Assembly (NCBI RefSeq): GCF_000350225.1
Contig: NW_005179120.1
Span: 156,060-220,059 of the forward strand
DNA: 64,000 nucleotides
From: Chondrus crispus
Lineage: Eukaryota; Rhodophyta; Florideophyceae; Gigartinales; Gigartinaceae
Reading direction: 5' to 3'
Part shown: positions 28,713 to 40,048 of the stretch, in pieces
Position numbering within the stretch: the first letter of the stretch is position 1
Layout: every line of letters starts with the position of its first letter
Made by a program: the position numbers and the translations under genes
Notes under the pieces: generated by a model
Database searches by the model: none
What the model saw: only the letters and a program-made list of their open reading frames with translations
What the model was told of the DNA's origin: nothing

Positions 28713-31461
28713 CAGAGATAAACATCGATAGAGTGACCCCTTGTCACAGTGACCCCCCTCGGTATAGTGACCGTTAGAAAAAAATTTCTTGCCACCATTG
28801 CGCTGAGTGGCCGTAAGGCCCACTTTTGCTTTTTACAGTGACCCCCTCACTATAGTGACCTTACCTGTACAGTGACCCGAAAATTTAGAGGGTCACTGAA
28901 AAAAAGGTATATTTTTATTAAAATTTTAACGGGTCACTCAAGAGGAACTCTGAAAAAATGAATCTAGGGTTGACTGACGACCAGAGCGCTTGCGGTAGCC
29001 GGCAATATTCTCTATCTCAATGTCCAAAATTTCGACCAAATCATCCCTAATGTCCTTTGACAAAGGATGCTCACTTTGAAAAAATAGAGTTGCCTCCTTC
29101 CTCAATGCCACTGCTGCTGCCTGCAAACGAGTAATAGAGGGCTTCTGCTGCTCAACGCCCTCTTCCTTTCTTTGCGAATCTGCCTCTGGGTCTGCATCAG
29201 ACTCTGTTGCAGCATCCCTTACTTCCTCAATAGCAGTTGAAACAGCTGCCTCAATGGCATTGCCACCTGAAACTTGTAGGCAAGTATCCAGGCCTTCTTC
29301 CATCGTAGAAAACTCCTGCAAGTCCGCGTCACTAAAGTTGTCCACCACGTTTAACCGCGCCAGTGCTTCCCAGTCATTTGTAAGTAAATCTATGTTGCTT
29401 CTTGTCCAATCGCAATCTTGAATAGACTCATCCAATATAGATGTATCATTTTCTGTATTGATACCTTCATCTTTAAGCCACTCCTCTCCTTTCAATCTTG
29501 TGTGCAGGGCATCCGACGCATTTATCGCAGACTCTGTGGATGTAGCAGAAGAGCAAATCGCTTTCATTGCGGGCTAAGCGCGATTTCCAGCATCCGCCCT
29601 TCTCTGCAACATCTCTTCGCGTTGGTACAGTGCGATAATACCGGTCACCAACCATCCATTTAGAATAGCACTGATAGGGACCATATTCCATGCCTTCTTC
29701 ATCATAACCAAAGCATCATACGTTGTAACTGCTTGTGTCAGTTTAAACGTTGAACGCTCTCCTTCTGGTAAAGCCATTTGTTTGTCCACATACGTAAGTA
29801 TGTGATCAAAAAGCAAACGTCTAAAAGCGCACTTAAACGATCGACCAATTGCAGCATCAACAGGCTGCAAAACGGAGGTCATGTTAGGAGGAAGAAAAAC
29901 AGTTGACCAGTTTTCATACGGACTGTAGTCAATAGCATGTGCCGAGCAATTATCCACAATACTGACAACATTTCTGCTTTGGATACGCGTAGCCTTGTTC
30001 AATCCTGCAACAATAGAAGTCCAAAGCGGTTGAGTATTCCAAGCATTCTTATGTGACTTGTAGAACACGCCTAAGTCTTTAGCTGCATTGAAGTGGCGCG
30101 GAAAGCTTTTAGGCCTTTTAGACTTCCCAATAATTGTTAGCGGCGCCTTCCGACCATCCGCGAAAACAGTCAACACAGCTGTGAGGCGATCTTTGATGCG
30201 TGTGTACGTCGCTGGTTCATCCACGTTTCGAATGGCACGGCTTGGAAACGACCGGTACAGCACAGCAACTTCGTCCGTGTTTGAAATGCAACCAATGGGT
30301 ATTGTGCACACAGATTTTTGGATTGCACGACGAGCCATGTAAACAGTCTGTGAGTCAAAGTGTCCAGCTTGTCCAGTACCTTTGCAACTATGCATGTTGT
30401 TACGTCGCATAAAGTTAGCAACCCATATATTGAGCTTGCTTTAAAACCTTTTAAAGCCGAAACCTTCTCCTTTAAAACAGCAATTTCTTCATCCGGTAAC
30501 TGCTCGCCTTCCAATACTAGTTCGTGGCGTTCAAGCAGTTTTTGTGCAATGTCTCTCGCCGTTCTAGCTACAACATCGGCGCGAAAGAGAGACTCTCCCT
30601 TCATGTATACCATTCTTTGTCGCATATAGGTTGAAACAGCTGCTTCCACAACCGGAAATGTCCCCTCTCTCATCCTCGAAAGCTTACGGGACTTACGAGT
30701 ACGCAGCTCCTGTCCCATTATCTTTGCCAATTGCTTTTTCCAGCTAAATATTGCAGCTTTCGAGACGCGATACTCTTTTGCCAAAGCAGTTGCAGTCCAT
30801 GCGCAACTTGTAGACTCATTAATGATAGAAGAGCCGAAAGATCCATCTGGTTTGGCTCCAAGTAGCCGCAAAACTTGCTGCTTTGTTTCAAGGGTAGGTT
30901 GGGAACGTTTGGTCGAAGACGACATCTCGGAACGTGATTGCGTAAGATGCCTTTGTGTTTTCGCTGCAGACTCTGAGGTTTGCTTTAACTTTATTGCGAT
31001 GATCCTATTGTAACGTTCATGCACGTGTATCTTGTACTGTAGAGTTGTGTGTTTACACGTGGTGAGAAAAAATCGTACTCGCTGCTTTTGTCAGTCCTGA
31101 TTCAGAGGTTTCGTCAGTGGCCTTCACAGTACCGAGAATACGGTTTTGCTCCTGGATGGGCTTGAAGCTAGGGGTGAAGGTTGATTTCAAGGGTGCTTTG
31201 TGTCCCTGTTTGCTTATTTTTCACTTATTTTTGCAATGATTTCTTTTCGCGCCAGCTTAACGTGGCATTTTATGTTTGCGAGCCCCATTTTTATTCGCCA
31301 TTTATGTTGTCAGGCCTGTAAGATGGACTTCACCCCTTTGTTTTGGGGTCTGTGCGCCGTCTGCACCCTGCTCCACTACAGTGACCCCCTCCGGTACAGT
31401 GACCCTTATGCCTATTTCGGGTCGCCACCTTTGGGGGTCACTGTATCGATGTTTATCTCTG
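28713..31461 (-). mobile_element. Pogo-like DNA transposon with complete termini
   Basis: The ends CAGAGATAAACATCGATAGA (left) and CAGAGATAAACATCGATACA (right, inverted) continue into GTGACCCC and are flanked by TA on both sides (28711-28712, 31462-31463). Subterminal copies of 'TATAGTGACC' or 'TACAGTGACC' recur inside both ends. The 2.75-kb element encodes a DDE transposase on the minus strand that is nearly intact, with one frameshift and one in-frame stop. It is the best preserved transposon in the window. Confidence 0.93.
28938..30925 (-). pseudogene. Pogo/Tigger-like DDE transposase, one frameshift and one stop
   Basis: The first part (from 30925, open upstream to 31024) has an N-terminal helix-turn-helix ('WTATALAKEYRVSKAAIFSW') and a CENP-B-type second DNA-binding region. 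The reading shifts frame near 30405 into the catalytic part (30410-29574). This carries Asp in 'SNTDEVAV', Asp in 'IVDNCSAH' and Asp in 'LQPVDAAIG', 31 residues apart for the last two, as in pogo and Tigger. A TAG at 29574-29576 is followed in the same frame, with no other stop, by the acidic C-terminal region to 28938. The last residues are 'RQSTLDSFFQ', matching the PCNA-binding consensus Q-x-x-(L/I)-x-x-(F/Y)-(F/Y). Decay is slight, so inactivation was recent, or the stop is read through. Confidence 0.9.
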
Positions 31462-31699
31462 TAGCTCTCCAAGGTAAATAGTCAGTTTCAAAGCAGTTGA
31501 TTGGAACTGTCTCAAGTGCCAAGCCAAAAAGGAAGTGTGAAATAGCGCAGAAATAATCTAAATGTCTGTACACACGCAAAAATATATGATTGGAGATCGG
31601 GTGAATACGCAAACACCTTTTCATTTGTAAATTTGTTTATGAGTACCCAAACCAACGCTCTATACGTATTTGAGGCCCCCCGAACAGCCACAGCCAGTT

Positions 31700-32965
31700 T
31701 CATGGCTGGAAGTCATCACATGAGGGGGCCATTGTGCGAAATTGAACATCCATGCGCTGACGACGCCTTTGTCGATAGCGTTCTTGCGCCCTTTTCCTCT
31801 TTTCTCCTTGCCGCTCGCCGATAGCATATTGACGATTTTTCACCCTTCTGAAGGCTTGCACATCTTCCGCTCGTAGCGGATTCCAACGCACATGCATGTT
31901 TGTGAGCCCAACACACATTTGGAAGAACTTGTCATAATTCTTCTCACTCCATCGAAACTTCGAAGCCACTACAGTCCAGAGGCCGCACATGCGCCCAAAG
32001 AAATTCTCCACAATGATCCGATCCCCTGCGACCTTTCGGTTAAAAATATCGTCCTCTGCTGCAAGAGCTCCGTTTTGAGGTTTCTTTTGCGGGGTAATAG
32101 TTCGTAGAAATTCACCTCCACCTTGGTAGCCTTTGTCAGCAAGCACAGCCCACTGGTCCGGATATTGGTCGACCAGCGAGCCAATATCGTTTACAACGTT
32201 ATCCTCTCCACTTTTCGTCAACGCAACCTTATGAAAATTTATCATGTCGTGGTAGATGTCGATATCGGATACAGACCCCGGGTAATGGATACTGCAACCA
32301 ACCTCAATTCCAATCGGGAGCACAGAAACTTCGACCTTATAGCCATAGAGCTTATGTTTTCCACTGAAGTACTTTTTGCCTTCTTGCATGACACCCGTCG
32401 GCCTGTTAGCCTGCTGAAATGTGACGTCCGTTGCGTAGCGAGCATACGGGAAATTCTTAAACGTTCGGCGATTGTCTATTACTCTTCCCATTCCCCACCG
32501 CTTGCCGAAAGACGTAACATATCGGTTTTAAATCTCCTTGGAAACGATGTCCATATAACCCATGATGAGACGTTCAAACGTCGGCCCCTTGATGTCGAAC
32601 ATTTTCCCCAGGAAGTCCCATTGGCCTCCATTTTTTACCACTACCAATAGCATGAACATGACGTCTTTCGCCTTGTATGCCGACTTCCTCCCTCTCCCTG
32701 TGTTCCAAATTTGGAGAATGTGATCTTTAAAATGGCCCCAAATTGTCTGATACTGAGCTGCATTGAAGTTGGTAAGCTGAAGAATGGTCGCTGATCCGCC
32801 GTTACTGTAAAAGGTATCAAAAATTGGGGAGTCGGAGTCAGAATCCTCGTCAGAGTCGGGACGGTCCTGCTCCGAGCCGTAGTCTTCCAGCTCTTGTTGG
32901 CGAGTTAATGCGGCATCTGCCAAAAGTTGCAAGGCTGTGGCGGCTTGGCCGATACCGATGGCCAT
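31700..32965 (-). pseudogene. PIF/Harbinger-like transposase with a single in-frame stop
   Basis: The likely start is the Met at 32965 ('MAIGIGQAATALQLLA'); the frame is open to 33067. The N-terminal part ends at TAA (32528-32530), and the catalytic part resumes in the same frame, 13 codons before the Met at 32491. The catalytic part has the DDE_Tnp_4 (HARBI1) pattern: 'FSGKHKLYGYKVEVSV' with a following 'PGSVSDIDIYHD', then 'LADKGYQGGG', then 'VENFFGRMCGLW' with the catalytic Glu. The C terminus is basic. The only obvious defect is the nonsense codon. I could not identify terminal repeats with a 3-bp duplication. Confidence 0.85.
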
Positions 32966-33067
32966 TTTAAGGACGGCCGAAGTGCTGGGGGATGCTGAAT
33001 GTGGCTTCTCGGAGATGGAGGTGTCGCAGTCGCAAATGTCTATGTACACTGTAGTTGTTCTGTGCAA

Positions 33068-33666
33068 AGATTTGCACCGATTTGAAAAGACCGCTCATTT
33101 ATGAATGACATTGCTGTAACTGAACTCATGCTGTCATCTTTTGAAAAGATCGACCAAATGCGCAAATAATTGATTTTACTAATTTACACATTCACATTTT
33201 TTGGCCGGATGGATTTGGGGAAATACTTAGCTTTTTGCCATTGCAAGGGGTCTATTTTGGAAACGATTCTCTAACCACGTTGAAAGCGATAAACTGACAT
33301 AAAGTACTAATAGAGATTTTAAAAAAAGGTGCATAATGCATTGCGCCGCGGTGCTGTCAGATGATCTGATCTAGAAACGGATTAAGATCCCCAGTACTGT
33401 ATCATCATCTCGAAGATGCTGATCTTGCTTGACGTCACCATCCCCAATAATAGATCCATCAACATCACCTGAGGAGAGTAATCCATCCGTTCGCATTCCT
33501 GTTTCTTCTTTTACCGTCGACGAATTGTTAGAATGGTAAACTTCTATTTCAGCCCAGTTACTATGGTTTTATCCATCTTTCTACATCATCTGCACAGAGA
33601 CCTCCTGATTCTCTGTCCTCTGTTTTAACATGTTTATGTCAAACAAGTACTTTTTGTCGATCTGCA
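33068..33666. other. Intergenic between two Harbinger-type relics
   Basis: AT-rich DNA with no coding signal. It must contain the 5' ends of the two divergently oriented transposase relics, but no inverted terminal repeats were recognised. Confidence 0.5.
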
Positions 33667-34916
33667 ATGGCTCAAAATTCTGACTATTCCTCTGAAAGAT
33701 CCTCATCGTTCTCTCAGGACATATCTTGTGTTGAAGTAGGAAGTCAACAACTTTCATCGTTGTCTTCGCCTTCCGCATTGGATGACATACAGAATCATGG
33801 ACAGCGCAATTCGAAAAGGGATGCTCGAGACTGGACAGAAGACTCGGATTCGTCGGTTGTTGTAGGAGCTGCGGCGATGGCTGGAAGCTGTGTCTTCCTG
33901 TCAACTCAAACGCGTCAGAGAAATAGAGCTTCTGGGCACCACACTCTTCTCTTTACAACTCCCATTTCCTTCAGCACTATCACGGACTTCTACGCCCCAG
34001 AAATGTTCAGAAAGACTTTTCGTATGTCTCGATCTACATTTGATCTACTGCTTAGCACTGTTCACGACCTGTTGGATCGTCGGTTTGTATCAGCATCAGA
34101 ATATAGAAGAGAAACAATTCCAGCCGACATAAGGCTTGCAATTACGTTGAGGATGTTGGCTGGAGGGAGCTACTGTGATATTTGTTTGGCATATCAAGTG
34201 AAGGAGTCGACAATTTTCGACGCATTCAACTCTACAAGCGATGCGTTGATAGCGCGTCTGCACTTGGAGGGCTTTCCTCAGACATCAATGGTTCTACAGA
34301 GACTATCGCAAGGTTTTCAGACATCGCGCCCCGAAACAAGCCCCCTATTCGGGTGTGTGGGGGCTTTGGACGGCATTTGCATTAAGAAAAAGAGCCGGCC
34401 GCGTGTGAGAACCCGGCGTTTTTTTATTCACGCAAAGGCTTTTACGCTCTCCCAGTTCAAGCTCTATGTGATTCAGATTATATTTTTCGGTACTGCTCTG
34501 CAGTGTGCACAGGGGCGACTCACGATGCACTGGCCTATGCAGTGTCAGGACTCAAGAAGGATCTTGACTCTGGAATCCTCGGTGATTCGTTTTACATAGT
34601 GGGTGACGAAGCCTACACCTGCACGGAGAGATTGATAACCCCTTTTTCTAGGGATAATGCTGACTACGATGAGATGAATTTTAATTTCTTTCTTTCTTCC
34701 ATGCGCATTCACATAGAGCAGGCTTTTGGTATGCTTGTAGCGCGATGGCGAATTCTGAGATGCGGACTGGAGTACTCGGTGACCAGATGCACCGATATCG
34801 TTTGTTTATTGATGAAACTGCACAATTTTTGTACGAAACATGACGGCCCGGAATCGGCAACCGAATGTTTATCGCAGGAGGAAAAGGACATGTTGGAAGA
34901 GGATATTAAGGCGTGA
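33667..34916 (+). pseudogene. Second PIF/Harbinger-like transposase, frameshifted
   Basis: The first part (33667 to about 34455) begins with a Ser-rich leader and then the usual N-terminal block, 'FRKTFRMSRSTFDLLLSTV' and 'LAITLRMLAGGSYCDIC'. It continues to the first catalytic Asp in 'VGALDGICIKKKSRP'. A single frameshift near 34455 moves the reading to the frame that contains 'CTGATHDALAYAVSG', the second Asp in 'VGDEAYTCTERL' and the Glu in 'HIEQAFGMLVARWRIL'. It belongs to the HARBI1 group but is clearly different from the transposase at 31700-32965, so two lineages are present side by side on opposite strands. Confidence 0.88.
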
Positions 34917-36439
34917 TACATGCAGACGGAAGAGCTCTCTCAAGAATTTCATCCAGAAGGGCAGGATGGAGTCACAGCGAGACACGTGGTCCAGCGTTCT
35001 GGACCTTCTCGTGCGAAGCATGATGCTCTGGTTGCGATTTTGAAAGGGAAGAACAGACAGATGCCAAATTCTGTGCCATTAACTGTGACTTCTCGCGGTG
35101 TGCACGCTCGTACCTAGATGCGGTCGCTGCAATAGCGAACTGATAGATAATAAACAAGATTGTCTTCTGCTATTTCAATTTCTTCTATATAAGCATCTTC
35201 CTTCGAAGAAGGTGTCCGTTGCCGAGCATCCTGGGTGGATAAAGTCAAGGCTGGTCGAGACCAACGATTTTCTACGTCCAGAGATAAGGGCACTTGGTCC
35301 CATGAGGTGCTACGATTTAACAGGCGTAAGAGGAGGAGACGGCAGTGTTCTTCATGACCAGATGAGGCAATTTATGTACAAGACGAATTTGAAGCGCGAG
35401 ACGAACTCGGGCATAGTATCAAGAAAGAACTTGAGGGGAAATTGATTGATGAAGATAAGTCCCAGATGATGACAGATTCGCCCATGCCCCCAAAGGCCAA
35501 ATATACCCGCGAGTCAAGCAGGAGGCTGAGGCGAACGAACAATATCCTGAAGCAGAGTCACCAGGAAAGGAGACAGTCTTGGCTTGTAGAGCTGGATGCC
35601 TTCGGGCAGACGGAGCCGTCTTTCCCGCTCTCGAGCACTGATCGCGAGATCGCGTCCCGGAGATGTGCATAAGCGGACGATTACTCAGCGAAGACACCAA
35701 TCGGCACGAGGACTGACGATCGTTGCGGTAGGCATCCCACAAGTGCGATTCTAATCTGTTCTATCAGGATCGCAAGGATCCCATACAGGCTTCATTTGCG
35801 GATAACACAGACATACAATTTTGAGAACGGAACCTGAAGATGGCCGTCGACATGGATGGAGGCTGAACAGATGCGCCTGCGCAGTTGTCGTGCAAATGAT
35901 TTTGGGATTTCTGCTTCGTCACAGCGGGACGCCACAGGAGTCGACGGAGGGCATACGTGAAGGTGAAAAGAACGAGAGACGCTTTCCCCGCGATGGTTCT
36001 CGGTCCATTTCCCAGGTTGTGATGGGCGGGCTGAAGACAGGTTGCTGCACGGAATCGGTACAAGCTGGGGTACAGAACGCGGAGAGCTTGGAAGGACCTC
36101 GCCGATTACTGTAGGGGGCTCTTTTTCTAAGAGGTTTTGCAAATCTACCGTCTTTTTCAAACCCTTTTGAATTCGAATCGATCAGAAATGGATAAATGTC
36201 TGTTGGTGATAGCCAATAGGTTTCTTCTCTATTGCTTTGCCAAAGCTTACTCTGTAATTGTGACGTTAATTATTTTCGTCCATGTGCGTCCATATAAAGT
36301 ATCAGATGTATTAAAAACATTCAATGAACCAATCCGGAGCGATGTTTGGTTCACTCACGTCCATACATGCCCGACCGAGCAATCCTTAGAGAGGCCCTGA
36401 CTCGGACACAAGGTGCAGCAAGCAGAAACGCAGATGTTG
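34917..36439. other. Non-coding stretch between transposon relics
   Basis: Open frames such as 35098-35445 (plus) have no recognisable domain. The right copy of the 43-bp inverted repeat lies at 36356-36398. The remainder may be the tail of the Harbinger element and old DNA. Confidence 0.45.
36356..36398 (-). repeat. 43-bp inverted repeat, right copy (partner at 28650-28692)
   Basis: CACGTCCATACATGCCC and the following bases to AGGCCCT match the left copy inverted. It lies 41 bases before the solo LTR. Confidence 0.75.
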
Positions 36440-37085
36440 TGTAGTGCACTGTACTCCGTACCGGGACAGCTGTCCTAATCTCGCCAAAATCGCGCTCGCC
36501 GCCACCACGAGTGCCACGGGTACATGTGGACTCCCCTGCCGCTCTACCGGACCTCCCCGGGGACATGTGTAATCCCTCCGCAACCCCTAGGTCCTATGGG
36601 CGCTGTACTTCGTCCCCTCCGGGCTACACCGGGTATTTCCTAGTTGTTCTACTTTCCAGTATAATTTAGCTTCGCCACTACGGCGACGGGGGACTATATA
36701 GTCAACCCGATAATCAAAGTAAAGAGGCACGAAGCCTCGGGTCTTTTACCTTGGTTTCTGGATCCCAGGTTGTAGCCTCGACTCGGTACTGGCTCGCCCA
36801 TACCGACCGAGCCATCTACACCCCTGGAATCCCAACTGCCTTCCCCGCGCGAGTCGACCCAACCGCGCGAGCGCTACGTTAACTACTGTGCTGTCCGTTC
36901 TGTTAGTTCTGTTTTTCCTTTAATTCTTCCTCTTTATTGCTGACTCTAGTTCTACCTTTCTACCGCGCAAGCCGCGCCCGGATCCCGGTTTCGGTCATCC
37001 ACCGGGTGGTCTCCCGAATTCCCTTACGCGTACGAACGCACGTCGCTCTGCCTACAGCCGCCACACGTGGCTGTAGTGCACGACA
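36440..37085 (+). mobile_element. Solo LTR, gypsy family B, with 5-bp duplication TGTTG
   Basis: The sequence begins TGTAGTGCAC and ends GTGCACGACA. It is flanked on both sides by TGTTG (36435-36439 and 37086-37090). No primer-binding site or coding region follows, so it is a solo LTR left by recombination between the two LTRs of a full element. Its right half matches, in the opposite orientation, the LTR of the gypsy element at 53746-54372. Shared stretches include 'ACTATATAGTC', an 'AGTAAAGAGGCACGAAGCCT' segment and 'GGGTGGTCTCCCG'. Confidence 0.88.
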
Positions 37086-37090
37086 TGTTG

Positions 37091-38053
37091 CTCTCTGCAC
37101 GGACTCGATATATGACGTAAATCAGCTCCTCTGTTTCATCGCCCCCGCAGAGCGAAGGGTCAAAGTACACAGACCTGACGAGCAGGTTCGGTCTCAACAT
37201 GAGAAAGCCACCGTCCGGAAAACAAGGGATGTACGTTAAATGCGGCCAGCGATTTTTTACGAAAATTTACACATGAAATCGCAAGTTTAAGGAGTCCATG
37301 TGGATATAATTTCTTCGACAAGATTGCCCTTCGCAATGACATCTTGCAGAACATCGGGACAGCAGTTTTGAATGCATTCAAGCCCCAAGATTCTGATGAC
37401 GCCTAAAGAACCAGCTGCCATTTAAAACGGGCGCGTCAGTTTCGAAGATGGCACTTCAAAACGGATGAATGGTGCTCGAAAAGCTTCTTTCCCCACATTT
37501 CTACAAATGAGAGAGGTTGTGCAGTTCTCACAGAGATCTATCCTTACACACTGCAGAAATCAAGTAGGGAGGCAAAGATTTCTTGCTCCTTCCCACCGAA
37601 AATCCGGAAGATCAGGAAAACGATTTGTTCAGTCTCATTTTAGGCCCCTTTTCTGGCATCACCGGGAAGATTTGTACAGTACCCTTCTCATCGGCTCAAT
37701 TCCAGTAACTTTAGAAATTTACTAAAATCGACCATTTTCCCCCTGTACTGCCCAGATTTTCAGTACCAGAAAATCTCTCTTTGACTGCCCCACGAACCAT
37801 CCGGCTCAATTTCGGCACCCATACCGCAGCACATTTACCTAGGCTGCGACAAACCGAGAAGACTTTGTGCTGCGGCATGTTGCGGACCGGAATCGCGACT
37901 CCCCCGTTTCCCCTTGACACCAGATCGACTCCGTGTCGGCCACTGACTCAGGGGAACATCATCTAAAGAATCGGAAAAACTGCTCTCTTGGTTTCCGGTA
38001 ACCTTCGCCTCTCCAGCAGGATCTACGTTTTCTTTGTCACAAATAGACTCCCT
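37091..38053. other. Intergenic, no gene recognised
   Basis: No open frame with recognisable content. The pogo-like relic begins to its right. Confidence 0.5.
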
Positions 38054-38469
38054 CTACATCAGCCTACTACGTGTCTTGATAGCCTGTGAGCTCGTCTGTT
38101 CGCGATTTGAAGTTTCGTTAGCCTCCGACAGCCTTTGAGAAACATTCGAAGTGAGAACAGCTGCTCCCTGTATTTTTGCACTATTTTTACGTGCTGTGCG
38201 AGTGCAGGATGCCGTTTGAGGGACACAGATTTCGTGTGATAATATGTTCTGGACTCTGCAATGGGACTGGAGAAAACAAACAACCTGTGCAAGAGCGTGG
38301 GAGGCGGGTAGCCTGCCATAAGTCAGTTCTTGAATTTCTTTTCGTAGTTTGAGGCTTTCCGTCCGCATGGCCCATGTGAGGTCCAATTGACAAAATGGCG
38401 CCCGGTACTTGGATAGGAGATACCAGATCTTGTTTCGAGGCCATTTAGAGTACAATAAGAGGGAACAAG

Positions 38470-39713
38470 TTATATAAAACGGTAGTCCATAGACCAAAGA
38501 CAGCAATTGACGAACGACGCTCGAGCATCGTCGAGTGTGATGGAATGGTGGCCTGCAATTGCTAGTTTGATTTTGTAAGAGGTATTCGCCCATGATAGGT
38601 AGCTCATAGAGAGAAATTCGTCCCTCGTCTTCCACATTGTTCCCTGAGATGAGCGATTCACAAATTGGTCGCAGGGTTCGAGAATATGCGTTGTGTTTGC
38701 GGGGAGCCGCACAACGATAATATTCAATCTTTTACACGTCTCAATTCACTGCAGCCCATCACGGGAGCTGTTTCCGTCCACCAAAAGCACAATTTGTTTT
38801 TCTGGGCAGATAGTTTTTCAAGCATGCTTGCTTATGTGCTCTGCAATTTTGACGATTATGTTTCGATCCACGGATCTATTCTTTGTTACGTGAAGAGTTG
38901 TGTCTGAGCGAAACAACTGTGATCCACAAAGCCAGGAGGTATCCCTCGCGAGTCAATAAATTCAAGGTCGCTCAGGGGCTCCTTCCAAGTGCCCACAACT
39001 CGCTTCCCGGAAGCGACGAGAAATAGAGGTGCAATGGTTCCGCAGGCTGCTACAGCAATACCAACAGTCATATGGTTTCCAGCGTCGCGTATGCTCCTCC
39101 TCACACCACCGCTGTGGGTATGTGAGGAGGTGTAACAACTGATTTTTCGACCATACTCTCCTGAGACAGCCGTCTCGGCCCAGTTCCAAATGTGACGTGG
39201 GTCCAAAAAAATTGCCTGGATGATTTTCCTCGGCGCGTTTGAGGGCTTTCGCCAGAGTGAGTATATGAGACTGATTCTCAGCAGCGAGGCGTGCGCTTGA
39301 GACATTCGCAGCAACACGGTAAGCGAGGGAGCGATTACGAGCTCGAAATGAACGGATAGCGTCTGGTGAGGGTAAGCCATTTGCGTATCTGGCGCAACGA
39401 TCTGCCAAACTTTTGGCGTGTACTGTGCTCATCAAGTTTTTATCTACGGCGAAGCCGTGCTGAGCGGCATTCAGAGCTCAGTTAACTACAAGTCGTCCGT
39501 GTTTGAGCTCTGATATGCTTTTTGGATTCTTGCGGCGGTTGATCGAGACACGCCTGTCTTTCCTGACGCTTTGAGGGCGCTGTAGCCCCCTTCGGATAAG
39601 GAAAGGAGCTTTGCGCGTCGAGCTGCCTCCTCTTTTCTTTTTTTGCGATTTGCCTCTTGTGAGCGAGCGCTTGCGCTTTCATTGACGGTGGCATTCCGCC
39701 ACCGCCGAGTCAA
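38470..39713 (-). pseudogene. Pogo-like transposase relic number 2
   Basis: On the minus strand the order is as expected for a pogo-type protein. A basic helix-turn-helix region comes first (39713-39482, 'GYSALKASGKTGVSRSTAAR'). A CENP-B-like segment follows ('NGLPSPDAIRSFRARNRSL'), then a catalytic portion with 'VGIAVAACGTIAPLFLV', then 'LVDGNSSR' at the second Asp and 'LPANTTHILEPCDQF' at the third. Several frameshifts and a TGA separate the pieces. The usual His after the second Asp is Arg. Sequence further left to about 38059 may be its C-terminal region. Terminal repeats were not found. Confidence 0.8.
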
Positions 39714-40048
39714 TGCGCGCGTAGGGTGGAGGAGGGAGGAGTATACTGTTCCTGTGCGGGTATGGGGTTTTGAGATGCACTGTGGAAATGATGAGAAGGC
39801 GGGGAAGGCATAGGCTTGAGGTTTGAACGGTACCCAAATTACACTATTATTACCATTAATCCGGTGAGAAGGGTACCCTTTTTCGAAACCATAATTTGGT
39901 AATATATTTTTAAAATTAACTTAAAAACTACTTCCCCTTGCCCAAATGAAGTCAGACTGGTGGTGATGGATGCTCTGCGTTGCTAATCTACTGGGAGGAC
40001 ATACAGAATCTCTAGTCGTACTGGATCAAAAAAACGCCGAGTTTTCTT
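39714..40048. other. Intergenic between pogo-like relics
   Basis: AT-rich DNA without coding signal. A pair of inverted GGTACCC-type words lies at 39830-39880. No complete terminal repeat was recognised. Confidence 0.45.
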
